From the NCBI GenBank assembly GCA_963281155.1, contig CAUJLY010000001.1:1736001-1800000 (forward strand): 64,000 nucleotides of DNA, written 5' to 3'. The notes below the pieces were generated by a model. It was not told the origin of the DNA, did no database searches, and saw only the letters and a list, made by a program, of their open reading frames with translations. Below are positions 11,871-22,297 of this stretch, one piece after another (the stretch's first letter is position 1; the number at the start of each line of letters is the position of its first letter). The stretch is from Rhabditophanes sp. KR3021. Taxonomy: Eukaryota; Nematoda; Chromadorea; Rhabditida; Alloionematidae. Both the position numbers and the translations under genes were made by a program.

Positions 11871-14800
11871 ATGAAATTTTTTGGAACTGCTATCATCTGT
11901 TCTTTGCTTGCGGGCCAAGCCATCTACGGATTCAATGCCGATTCTAGAAAATATGACTCATCTGTCAAGGCCGAATCCTCTCGTTATAAGAGAAGTTCTC
12001 CTAAAGTTTCATCGGTCCAATGGACTTCTAGCGATGGTAGTCCAATTGACATAAACAATCTTCCACCAGGCTTTCAAATGATGTCCAGCAGTGGAGGCCA
12101 AATCGACATGAAGAATCTTCCACCAGGATTTCAAATGATGTCTAGCGGTGGCGATCAATTTGATCCCTCCCAATTTTCCGCGGGATACCAAGTTATATCT
12201 GGTGATGGCGGTCAATTCGACATGTCTCAAAATTGATATGTCAAAATATCCACCCGGAACTACTCTTCACTTCATTTCTGGAAGTATGCCTGGTCAGGTT
12301 CAACAATCCGTTCAGCAAGGCGCTGGTCAAGTTCAACAAGCAGTCAGTCAACCCCAAGTCCAAGTTGTTCGGCTTCCAGGGCAAGTAGTGCAAGGAGCTA
12401 CACAAAATGTACAGGGCGCTTCTTCCCCCGGTGGAACTATCGATCTTTCCGGCCTAATCTCACACATAAACCTAGGAAAAGGAATCCAACTCAAGGAGTT
12501 ACTTGGAAAATTGAGCCTGAGTGCACAAGATTTTATCAACATCCTACTAGGGCAAAATGTTCAAGGAATCGACCTTCTTGGATTGCTCCGTCGTCTGCAG
12601 AAGCAAAAAGTAGATCTGTCTCAATTCTTGTTACAATTGAGTCAAAATGGAATTAATATCAACTCCATTACGGGAGGACAGCCTATTAGCCAGATTAATC
12701 CCGATCAAATTCTAAATGGACCCGCCATTACCGGACAGGTAATTAATGGAGTTTTGCAATTCGTCCCTGTTTCTTCTATTGGAAAGGTTGCTAGAAATCC
12801 AGTAAGCGCCGTTTCTGGCATTGTTCAATCTATTCCAGGGATTCTAAATGGACTTTCGCAAGGATTTGATATCAAGAAATTAAAAATCGATAGTATAGTT
12901 AGTGAACTCAATATTGGAGACACTTTAAGGGCATTGAAATTAACCATCCCACAATTCTCTAAGATTCTTAAAGGGACCCCTGTTAATGGAATAAACCTTG
13001 CTGGACTTCTCGGACAATTCTACCTTGCTGGGATTAAGCTTCCTGATTTCTTCAGCCTTTTACAAAGTCAGGGAGTTGATCTCAGCCCAATTATTGGATC
13101 ACAAAGCATTGACTCATTTGATTTCTCTCAACTTTTGGGAGCAATTACGCAAGCTCCCGGAGTACCAGCTGCAGTCGCTGGAATCAACCCATTACAAATT
13201 GCTGCAGGACTTGTTGCTGCTCCGATCGAACTTGCCACTGGACTTGCCGCTGCTCCCATCCAACTGGCCGCTGGACTTGCAGGAGGAATTTTACAAGCAG
13301 TTACTGGAATCTTGGGAGGACTTCTTAAAGGATTTATCTTAAACGGTTTTGGCTTGAGTGAACTTACTGAAATCGTAGGAAATTTGAACCTTGGATCAGT
13401 ACTCAGTGGATTGAATCTTCAATTACCTGACGTCTTGTCAATTCTTGGCGGAGGAACTGTCAGTGGTTTAAATCTTCCTGGATTACTCGGACAATTGCAT
13501 CTTAGTGGAATTAACTTACCCGATTTTCTTGGACAATTACAAGGTCAAGGAGTAGACATTAGCTCTATCACCGGAGGTCTGCCCATTAGTCAGTTAAATG
13601 TCAGCACATTATTATCAGCTATCAAACAAGCTCCTGGAGTACCAGCTGCTGTAGCTGGAATCAACCCATTACAAATTGCTGCAGGACTTGTTGCTGCTCC
13701 CATCCAACTGGCTGCTGGACTTGCCGCAGCTCCCATCCAACTGGCCGCTGGATTGGCAGGAGGAATTTTACAAGCAGTTACTGGAATCTTGGGAGGACTT
13801 CTTAAAGGATTTATCTTAAACGGTTTTGGCTTGAGTGAACTTACTGGAATCGTAGGAAATTTGAACCTTGGATCAGTACTCAGTGGATTGAATCTTCAAT
13901 TACCTGATGTTTTGTCAATTCTTGGCGGAGGAACTGTCAGTGGTTTAAATCTTCCTGGATTACTCGGACAATTGCATCTTAGTGGAATTAACTTACCCGA
14001 TTTCCTTGGACAATTACAAGGTCAAGGAGTAGACATTAGCTCTATCACCGGAGGTCTGCCCATTAGTCAGTTAAATGTCAGCACATTATTGTCAGCTATC
14101 AAACAAGCTCCTGGAGTACCAGCTGCTGTAGCTGGAATCAACCCATTACAAATTGCTGCAGGACTTGTTGCTGCTCCCATCCAACTGGCTGCTGGACTTG
14201 CCGCAGCTCCCATCCAACTGGCCGCTGGATTGGCAGGAGGAATTTTACAAGCAGTTACTAGAATCTTGGGAGGACTTCTTAAAGGATTTATCTTAAACGG
14301 TTTTGGCTTGAGTGAACTTACTGGAATCGTAGGAAATTTGAACCTTGGATCAGTACTCAGTGGATTGAATCTTCAATTACCTGACGTCTTGTCAATTCTT
14401 GGCGGAGGAACTGTCAGTGGTTTAAATCTTCCTGGATTACTCGGACAATTGCATCTTAGTGGAATTAACTTGCCCGATTTTCTTGGACAATTACAAGGTC
14501 AAGGAGTAGACATTAGCTCTATCACTGGTGGTCTACCTCTTAGTCAATTGAATGTCAGTACATTATTATCAGCGATTCAACAAGCTCCCGGAGTACCAGC
14601 TGCTGTAGCTGGAATTAGTGCTGCTCCACTTGCTCTTGCTGCCGCTCCCATACAAGTAGCTTCTAATCTTGTATCCGGCGTAGGCAATTCATTTGGACTT
14701 AACCTCGGAACACTCAACCTAAATTCATTAATTGGAAAATTGAACCTTATAAAATATCTCGGAAGACTAGGAATCAGCTCTGCTGATTTCGCAAATATTC

Positions 14801-15423
14801 TATCAGGTCAAACAGTAAATGGAATTGATCTCCACGGATTACTTAGCCAATTACATGGATTTGGATTTGATATCTTTGCTTTTCTTAGATTACTAGGGTC
14901 CAATGGAATTGACCTTTCATCATTACTCGGTGGAGTATCTCTAGACAAACTCAACGTCGATCAATTTCTCGGAGGGTTACAACTTCTTAGAGGAGTCAAT
15001 CTTCAAGGATTAGACATTAATGAATTAATTACCAAATTTAATCTAGGAAATATTCTTCTAAAATTAAAGCTTAGTCCAGCTGAGTTCCTAATAATTCTTA
15101 ATGGAGGGAGAGTAAGAGGATTGGATCTTCGTGGATTGCTTGTTTTTTTCAAGCAAAGTGGAATTGATCTTACTATTTTCCTCAAGTTCTTAGGATTTGC
15201 CCCATCAGCTATTAGTGGAATTATTGGTTGTATTGCTTTGATTCCATTAGCTTTTCTTTCAGCCGCAACAGGAATAGCAGCTAATTTGTTCGGTGCTGGA
15301 TTAAATGCATTTGGACAAGCTTTGTCTTTGCCAGGACAAATTGCTGGCAACATTCTAAAAGCAGGGCTCGGAGCATTTACTGGAGGGCTTGGAGGAGGAC
15401 ATGGTGTGAGAATTTTCGGATAA
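11871..15423 (+). CDS. Large secreted amphipathic-repeat protein (Gly/Leu/Ala-rich), frameshift near 12.23 kb
   Basis: Not a recognised family. It starts with a signal peptide (MKFFGTAIICSLLAGQAIYGF) after a TATA box. An N-terminal block has 19-residue repeats (IDINNLPPGFQMMSS, IDMKNLPPGFQMMSS) and a possible dibasic site (RYKRSS). That frame stops at 12236; the protein continues in the +1 frame to 15423 (open from 12148). The downstream part has a Gln-rich segment, then seven related units of about 85 residues with the pattern LNLG..L..L.L...DFL.IL.G..V.GI.L.GLL.QL...GI.L..FL. Units 3-5 are in a 3 x 159-residue tandem repeat that also contains Ala-rich AAPIQLAAGLAGGI linkers. The shift coincides with a 16-bp near-duplication at 12219-12249 and could be a sequence error, a null allele or an unseen splice. 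Probably a structural extracellular protein (inference). Confidence 0.75.
13150..14580 (+). repeat. Three tandem 477-bp coding repeats
   Basis: Copies begin at 13150, 13627 and 14104, with the next boundary at 14581, so the period is exactly 477 bp or 159 codons. The copies differ by only a handful of substitutions (for example GIVGNL/EIVGNL and AVTGIL/AVTRIL). Near-identity at silent sites points to recent expansion or gene conversion. The repeat could also collapse or expand in assembly. Confidence 0.97.
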
Positions 15424-15531
15424 TTATTTACATCCAACTTTCCTCTACATTATTTACCAGACTACATATTTGATAAACCAATTTTAAATTCGCGAATAAA
15501 GCTAGTTTTATTTTAACACAAGCATTAATTA

Positions 15532-16473
15532 TTAGTGATTAAGTACAATAGAATTAAAATGATTTTCTTTCGCAACAATATTTTCAGCTCTCATAAAATA
15601 ATCCAGTACAAAGGTTGGTAGCAGCTTGATTACTTCAAATTCAAGTTGATGTGGAAAATATCCTGCTGTTTCCTGTATATTTCCAACTGTATTTAGAGCA
15701 GAATGAACGTAAGTTGATGGTGTTGGCACAAACGTTGAAGAACCTTTGACTTTTGACAAATTTGTAGTGATCAGGCCAGGGCAAGTACTTTGAATGGTTA
15801 TCCCGAAGGGCGAATATTCTTTATGTAGGATTCCTGACAAATGGGAAATGTACTTTTTGGTGCTTGAATAAACACTCCATCCTAACATCAAATCGCTTCC
15901 CAGAAGTGAGCCAATATTAATAATAATCCCGCTTTTCCTAGGAACCATTTGTTTTAAAACTTCTTGACTCAAAATTGTAACAGGTAGCGTATTCATAATA
16001 TTAATATCTCTATTCTTCTGCACATCGACTGTCTTATGCAATATCTCCGGATAATCAGTTGCAGTACCAACGTTATTAACTAAAATCCCAATTTCCAAAG
16101 ATCTGAGCTTTTCAAAAATAATTCTTTCATAATCTTTAACATCTGCATTAGTAAAATCAAAGGCAATAGTTTCTACCTCTACACCTGCGGCATCTTCAAT
16201 TTCCTTCTTAATCGTTTCTAGTTTAGATTGAGTTCGTGAAATCAACACAATATTAAATCCCTTTTGAGCTAGTTGCGTCGCATAAGCTTTTCCTATCTCA
16301 TCTGTCGAGCCAGTAATTACGGCATATTTAGCACCTGCCAAACGATGGAGATTAGGTGTCTGTGCAATGAAGAAAGGATACATAAGTCTGTAGACTACTT
16401 TTGAGGCATAAACAGCGACAATAGATATTGCTGCTCCGCCGACATATTTTAAAATACAATCGCAGCAATCCAT
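15532..16473 (-). CDS. Steroid/3-ketoacyl-CoA reductase-like SDR (17beta-HSD12/LET-767 type)
   Basis: Single exon, 313 residues, the usual length for the 17beta-HSD3/12 and LET-767/STDH group of short-chain dehydrogenases that reduce 3-ketoacyl-CoA or sterols in the ER. A hydrophobic N-terminal segment (residues 12-35) is the expected membrane anchor. Visible motifs: cofactor loop TGSTDEIGKAYA (54-65), NNVG (133-136), Ser189 in NIGSLLGS, Tyr202 and Lys206 in YSSTK, and PGLITTNL. The odd point is Glu59 where the family has Gly in the TGxxxGIG loop (codon GAG at 16297-16299). That may weaken NADP(H) binding, so the gene could be impaired although its frame is intact. Confidence 0.9.
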   Translation of the reverse strand: MDCCDCILKYVGGAAISIVAVYASKVVYRLMYPFFIAQTPNLHRLAGAKYAVITGSTDEIGKAYATQLAQKGFNIVLISRTQSKLETIKKEIEDAAGVEVETIAFDFTNADVKDYERIIFEKLRSLEIGILVNNVGTATDYPEILHKTVDVQKNRDINIMNTLPVTILSQEVLKQMVPRKSGIIINIGSLLGSDLMLGWSVYSSTKKYISHLSGILHKEYSPFGITIQSTCPGLITTNLSKVKGSSTFVPTPSTYVHSALNTVGNIQETAGYFPHQLEFEVIKLLPTFVLDYFMRAENIVAKENHFNSIVLNH

Positions 16474-16792
16474 TGCTAAAATAAATCGACTGATTAAACA
16501 AATATTATCAAATGCTTATGAAGGGAAAGATGATGAAATATAAAGGGACTAATAATCATGTTGAAACAACTACAAGTACCATAGATTCATCTTAACAAAT
16601 ACACCACTTTAAAATTCATTTTGAGAATGATGTAAACAATAATTGTGATGAAAGAATTTTTTGCAATAAAGCATGCTCCAATATCTGCTTGCTATCATTC
16701 CGTTTAAATTACCATGGCAACCAAATATAAAATGAAGGATTGATGAACAATAATGTAGTAACAGGGTTATCAGAATCATAAGTCAAGTTAAA
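16474..16792. promoter_or_regulatory. Divergent promoter region between SDR and Skp1-like gene
   Basis: About 320 bp with both 5' ends. A TTTATATT-like element on the minus strand near 16538-16546 could serve the SDR gene. Nothing else identified. Confidence 0.4.
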
Positions 16793-17246
16793 ATGTCTCG
16801 TGAATCTATTCCTGTTCTTTCATCCGATGAAGTAGAAATGGATCTTCCTTATTGTGTTGTCGAAGCTTCCTTGACACTTTCTGAGATCGTAAAAGGTTAG
16901 TTTACTCAAATTAAAATGTTAGGAATAATATACATATTTAGGCTTAACAAATGACGAGGATGAAAGTCAAGTAATTGAAAGAATTACAATAAATGAATGT
17001 AGTTCTGAAGTTCTTGAAGCGGTAACAAAGTTCGTTCAGAATTATTCGGAACTTAAGCCATTTGATGAGAATACAACAGATGAAGAGTTTGATTCACGCG
17101 ACAAAGTAATGAAGAGTTTTGTCAAAAAATACCTCACCGATGTCAATGATTTTTTCTATGAATTGTGTGATGGGGCTGAATATCTCCAAATGGAGCAATT
17201 GTCTACCATTCTCAATCTTTACAAGAATCCAGAAGAAACTGAATGA
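16793..17246 (+). CDS. Skp1-related protein (SCF adaptor-like)
   Basis: Two exons, 16793..16895 and 16942..17246 (46-nt intron, split Gly codon), give 135 residues. The order of segments matches Skp1: an N-terminal ...VEMDLPYCVVEASLTLSEIVKG strand-helix region, an acidic loop (TNDEDES), ITINECSSEVLEAVTKFVQNY as the BTB/POZ-like helices, a charged linker and the F-box-binding end FFYELCDGAEYLQMEQL. Skp1 links F-box proteins to cullin in SCF ubiquitin ligases. It is shorter and more divergent than canonical Skp1, as in the expanded nematode skr family. Too short per exon to stand out as a long open frame, but the splice restores one continuous frame. Confidence 0.75.
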
Positions 17247-17498
17247 ACTTTTTTGTTTAGATTATTAATGCAAGTTATGATGGCATGTAATCAGTAAACT
17301 TAAATATAATCAAATTTAACATTTCCTGAACTGTCAATTTAATTACTCAAACTTATTCAAAAAAATTTCAATCTAATCATTCCTTTTGAACCTTTTGATT
17401 GTCTTCTCGTTGCATTAAACCATCTAATCATAAATAAAAATTACCGTTGATAGCGATTTTATTTAAAAACTATTCATAACCCTGTCGTATCTACAATT

Positions 17499-18932
17499 AT
17501 GACATTCAAGTCTGCTCTGCTTTTACCAAAAAAAATATTACTAATTATTTTATTGCATAGCACTCTTGGAACAATCGGAGATTGCTTTGTTCACAATGCA
17601 GGCATTTTCTCAGGATACTTGAGGGAGATGTTTAAAGTTTCCATATTTCAACAATTCGGACCTCAATCAGATGCATTTATTAATGGTGTCTTTTCATTGC
17701 AAAGTACTCAATTATTTGTTGCTATAACGTTTGCGGCCTTATTGTATGATCCTTTATTAAAGACATTTGCTCCCATAACATTGTGGATAAAAATGAGACA
17801 CATTCTAATAATGTTCGGATGCTTAATAAATTTCTGTGCCGTATATTACCAACTCTTCCAATTGACATTCCTTGGCCAATTTTTAATTCAATGTTCCGTC
17901 TTTTATCACATTCCTCAAATTATCGCAACAGCCGAATTTGCTGATAAAGAGCAAAAGTCAACTGTAATTTTCTTATGCAATTTCTTAATTACAATAGCTC
18001 CTTTTGGCGTTTATTTGTTAAATAGCCCAGTTATATTTGGGACTGCCGATAAATGGTATTTTATTTATGTGGGTGTTTTTTTCATTTCCGCCTTTTACTT
18101 TCTAATTGCACGCAATATGCCTGAATCCCCTAGACAATTATATATTCTAAATAAGGATCCGGCCGGTGCAAAGGAATCATTGAAATATTATCGTGGCGAT
18201 AATGCAAATGTCACGGAAATCCTTGAAGAGTATGATGACGAAGTTTTAAGTCAAAAGCAAATTAAACGCCATTCATTGCTTCAAATCATTAAACATCCAT
18301 ACTTACGACAAATCTTTTGTCATGTTATTGTATTGCGATTATTGCATGTATTTACATTAGACATCAACCTTGGGCCTTATCTTCAAATTATAATAGAAAG
18401 ATATGGAGGAAGTCCGACATTAGCTCCGACTGTTGCTTTAGCAATGCAATCAACTGGAATAATTGCTTCTTTTTGGGCAGTGGTCTTGTTTGCCATTTTT
18501 AAGAGGAAGCAAATAATCATGTTTACATCAACTTTGACTTTAATATCTTATTTGATGATGATTGTTGCGGAAATGAGTGTCGATCCAGAAAAACAATCAA
18601 ATACTTCACTAGGCTTCTTAATTGCTGCTACCATGATTGACAAGGCCGCGTCTGGTGCAGGGAGATCTATGACAGCAATCATTGTTATTTCTGACGTTTG
18701 TCCGGTGCATTCAAAAGATGCCATCATCAATGCGGTTACCTTTTCATTTTATTGCGTCTTAGCCTTAAGTTCGAGCATTTACTTTAATATGCTTAATACT
18801 TATGGTATCTTCGTTTACATAGCTGGATTTTTGATTATCTTGGCCATAAATATCTATCTAGTGATATTTTTACCTGAAACAAAAGAAAAGAGCATTAATC
18901 AAATTTTTGATGGCTACCAAGAACTCGATTAA
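17499..18932 (+). CDS. MFS sugar-type transporter (SLC2/GLUT-like)
   Basis: Single exon, 477 residues, normal for the sugar-transporter branch of the major facilitator superfamily. About 12 hydrophobic segments are visible, with a central cytoplasmic loop near residues 210-260. The family landmark after TM6, PESPRQLY, and the C-terminal LPETKEKSINQI (equivalent to PETKG) are both present. The R-x-G-R motif between TM2 and TM3 is not evident, so the substrate may not be a hexose. Plasma-membrane location expected. Frame intact, no close relative in the window. Confidence 0.85.
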   Translation: MTFKSALLLPKKILLIILLHSTLGTIGDCFVHNAGIFSGYLREMFKVSIFQQFGPQSDAFINGVFSLQSTQLFVAITFAALLYDPLLKTFAPITLWIKMRHILIMFGCLINFCAVYYQLFQLTFLGQFLIQCSVFYHIPQIIATAEFADKEQKSTVIFLCNFLITIAPFGVYLLNSPVIFGTADKWYFIYVGVFFISAFYFLIARNMPESPRQLYILNKDPAGAKESLKYYRGDNANVTEILEEYDDEVLSQKQIKRHSLLQIIKHPYLRQIFCHVIVLRLLHVFTLDINLGPYLQIIIERYGGSPTLAPTVALAMQSTGIIASFWAVVLFAIFKRKQIIMFTSTLTLISYLMMIVAEMSVDPEKQSNTSLGFLIAATMIDKAASGAGRSMTAIIVISDVCPVHSKDAIINAVTFSFYCVLALSSSIYFNMLNTYGIFVYIAGFLIILAINIYLVIFLPETKEKSINQIFDGYQELD

Positions 18933-20233
18933 CATTCTTTTTAGAAAAACAACAACATATTCGATTAGTTTAGTTTATTAAGATGGGTGTCTAGATTTTG
19001 TCTTTTATGTACATCAAAATAAATATTTTCACAAAATTTAAATAATTTGTTTATTTATTTGGGGGGAGATTTGCATAACTTTCATTGAGAATACATTTGA
19101 TTTAATAAAGTATAAATTGTAAACTTAAAGTAATAATTACCATAAATTATAATAAATTAAAATAAATTTAGAAGAAGCTTTATTTTAATTTTTATATTTT
19201 GCCAAAATTGTTGCATTTGAGATAAAACGTCATTACATTGGGAATAAAAAACACTTGCACTTGCCGTAAATTAGTTTTAATTAAATTTAGAAACCTCCTC
19301 AGCAACATATCTATATATTAGTCATCAGTACAATCCTTTAAATGGCATACCATTTTACTAAAATGTATATTTTATAATTTAGCATCTAATTTGAACCACA
19401 AACTTTTTATATCCATGTTTCATCACAAAGGCCCCTTTATGATTAAAGCTGCTCTGTATACAAAAGAAATGTCTAAATATACTGAACAATGTTGTTTTTA
19501 GGGTATCTCAAAAGCAAACTCTTTTAACCATCTATTCCTTTATTCCTTTTTTTAAATGCATTAGAACGCACCATATATTTTTCCAGTTTCCTCACATATA
19601 TAATTAAAATTAATTGTTGGCAAAGTTTAAGCTAATCGTGATGTTATTTGTTTCTTTACAACTTTTTAAGTATTGTCGTATTTTTTGTTGCTGATTTGGG
19701 ATGATAAACATATTTTGATATAGTTATTATAGCAATTTTTTATGTTAATATATTCAATTTAATTTGGCTGAATCTTTTTTTAACTTATCAAAATCAAATT
19801 ATCCTTTGAACCTTGTCATAACACATACTATAAAAAATATACTTTATGTACACAGACAAAACTTCATAACAATAGATGCTTGTTGGTTTGTGGTTTAAAA
19901 AGCCAATCCATCTTTCTTTTCCCCCCATTCCTTCCAAAAGAGCCACCACCAACTTGACCAATTTTAAATTTGAATGGAAATTAGGTAAACAAATGGAATA
20001 CTAATTCTTAAATATATGTATCTATTTTTGGTATCTCTTGTTGGTTTGCCATTGTTATTTGGGACGTATTTTTTAAAATTGTGTGGTCAATGTTATTTAT
20101 TTTGTGGTTGAAATAATTTGCATTTAGATTGCTGTTCTTATTAACATTTACATTTTTTTGTTATAAATTTAGGACAATTTTATTTATCTAAAAAGTACTT
20201 GAACTTGTCTTTTACATCTATTTTAAAAATTCT
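18933..20233. other. AT-rich spacer of 1.3 kb
   Basis: Contains the transporter 3' end (AATAAATATT near 19018), then AT-rich DNA without coding character on either strand. No RNA gene recognised. Confidence 0.6.
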
Positions 20234-21165
20234 ATGGCATTTCCACCTTTGCCCTTGTTGACGGCTGGAAAGAAGGATAAAGTTAAATGTCACAAAACCT
20301 GGACTCCTAAAGAACGGGAGGAAAGATTGAGGAAGGTGATTAGGTCACTTGACAATTGTTATGTTAAAGTTAGAAAGAGCAAGAACGATGAGATTGCGGT
20401 GAATATTGAGAGGGTGAGTTTATGTAAATATATATTCTGAAGAATTGCCTAATTTGTACTAAGAAAAATTTTAATTTGCTTTCTTTTTAGGAGGATTTTT
20501 TCTGTGATACATTCTCACTAAAGGATGTGATTCAATTAATTGCACTAATGGAACTTTTCTTTTCCGTTATTTTAATAATAATATCATTCGAACATATATT
20601 TCCAAGAGGGCACGAACTGTTCTTCATTGAGAATCGTCAAGTTGTGGCAAAAAATCTGGGCATCTACCTATTTTTAATTCAATTTTTCGGTTGTTTCTTC
20701 AATATCACCTCAATCGGCTGTTTATTTGTCGCAATCAAATTGAATCGTTCAGTCTACGTTCTTCCGCATTTAATTTGGCAAATTTTGTATATTTGTTTGG
20801 GTTCGAGTACTGTGTCCACAATAATGTATTTTATGTTTACCAACCAAATCTTAAGAGGCGCCGCAGAAGCTCTCCTCTTCATGATATTGATACCACTATG
20901 TTGTCAATGTTATTTTTTTTATTTGTTCCAAAAATTTTACAAACAGATTAAGAAAAATGAAAAGATTAATCAACTCCTAAAGCACAATGTTTTTCAAAAT
21001 TTAAATAGAATATTGGCAAATGGCTTATTAGAATTTAACATGGAGAGAGAAAGAAAGAGATTTGAAATCAGCCAAGAACAACTTCTCGAACAAAGTGTCC
21101 AAGTCGAAGATGAATCAAATGGTGATCAACCTTTTAAATTTAGAAAGATCTTCAATTGTCCTTAG
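20234..21165 (+). CDS. Orphan four-helix membrane protein with basic N-terminal domain
   Basis: Exons 20234..20413 and 20491..21165 (GTGAGT...TTTTTAG intron, phase 0), 284 residues. The cytosolic-looking first 60 residues are very basic (HKTWTPKEREERLRKVIRSL, VKVRKSKNDE). Four hydrophobic segments follow: ELFFSVILIIIS, GIYLFLIQFFGCFF through SIGCLFVAI, IWQILYICLG, and LLFMILIPLCCQCYFFYLF. The C-terminal 80 residues are charged and helical (MERERKRFEISQEQLLEQ). Topology resembles small tetra-spanning nematode proteins, but I recognise no named family. Both exon frames are open and the splice sites are good, so the gene is probably real. Confidence 0.7.
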
Positions 21166-22297
21166 AATTTAGTTTACTTACGGTTTAATTTGTATAGATG
21201 TTTATATTATTAATTTCATAAAACTTGTTTATTACGATCATTACTTATTAGTATTATGTTTGATAATATGTAGTTCATGTGATTTTTATAATTCAAGTTT
21301 CACCGAATATCTTTAGCAAATAGTGAAAATTATTATTTGTTTTAACCTCCGAACTTGACAAATAAACACCTGCTTTTACCTTTAAGAGTACTTATTTAAA
21401 CAAAAAATATCATCATCTTTGTTTCAGTCATATCAGCAGATCGTTGTAGTCTTGTTAATTTAATTATTTCAATGAAACTTACTATATTTTTTGATTTCAA
21501 CAAGTGGGGTGTGTTAAAAAATCAAATAACTGATAGATTAACTTACCATTACCACGCCACATTTGCTCGTTAAAAAAAGTTTTATTACTAAAGATGATTT
21601 TTTTATGCCTCTTCACCCAACTTCCTAGTCTATTTTATGAGAAAGTACTGAGAGATCGTCATTGTGATGATATTTTTGCGCAGGAACAATCGCCCATTCA
21701 ATTACAAAATGAACTAAGTTTATTTCGTCCTTTCTAGGTAAGAAAATGATGTAATTCTAAGGTTGCCTGATGTAATACTATGTTTATAATAAAAAGTTAA
21801 TTATGCAATCAAAAAACATTTTCTATTTAAGCCGCCATCACTTTAAATTTGACCATTAATTTTTTGAAGTGCTTCATATAATAATTCTATTACACTTAAA
21901 ACATGTTCAGGCGGCATAAGAGTTTGCCCCTATCCCATGCCACACTTTATCTAGTTTATTATCTTATCAAACATACAAATGATGTTGCAACTTCCTCTCT
22001 CATTTTTTAGATAACCCACTCTTGTTAAATTATCGCGTGCACCTCACGTTTAGAGTGTCTCTATGACGAAGATTAGTACAAAAAATTGCATTTTAACTAA
22101 ATATTAGACGAAGATGTCGTCACGCCACATTCATAATATTTCAACATATATTAATTGCTTAAATCATTATTGCAAAAGAATGTGTCTAGGATATGTGATT
22201 TTTAAAATGCTTTTTTGACCGTTTGAATCAAAAATGCTTGGTGTTTAGGTAATTATTTTCAACCGATTTAAATTGAAATTTTGTTTTAGAGTGTTGA
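21166..22297. other. Spacer before asparaginase, with acceptor at 22280-22289
   Basis: AT-rich. TTTTGTTTTAG ending at 22289 lies eight bases before the asparaginase ATG and may be a trans-splice acceptor. One 47-codon frame (21594..21737) is listed separately. Otherwise nothing seen. Confidence 0.5.
21594..21737 (+). CDS. Possible 47-residue small ORF
   Basis: ATG at 21594 opens a hydrophobic start (MIFLCLFTQLPSLFY) then a polar, acidic stretch and stops at a TAG that overlaps a donor-like CTAG|GTAAGA. It may be a short peptide gene, a first exon or chance. No homologue recognised. Confidence 0.2.
   Translation: MIFLCLFTQLPSLFYEKVLRDRHCDDIFAQEQSPIQLQNELSLFRPF

Noticed and set aside
15003..15437. 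144-codon minus-strand ORF at the end of the large repeat protein
   Set aside because: Pro-rich translation is the usual antisense shadow of Gly/Leu codons; it overlaps the established frame fully.
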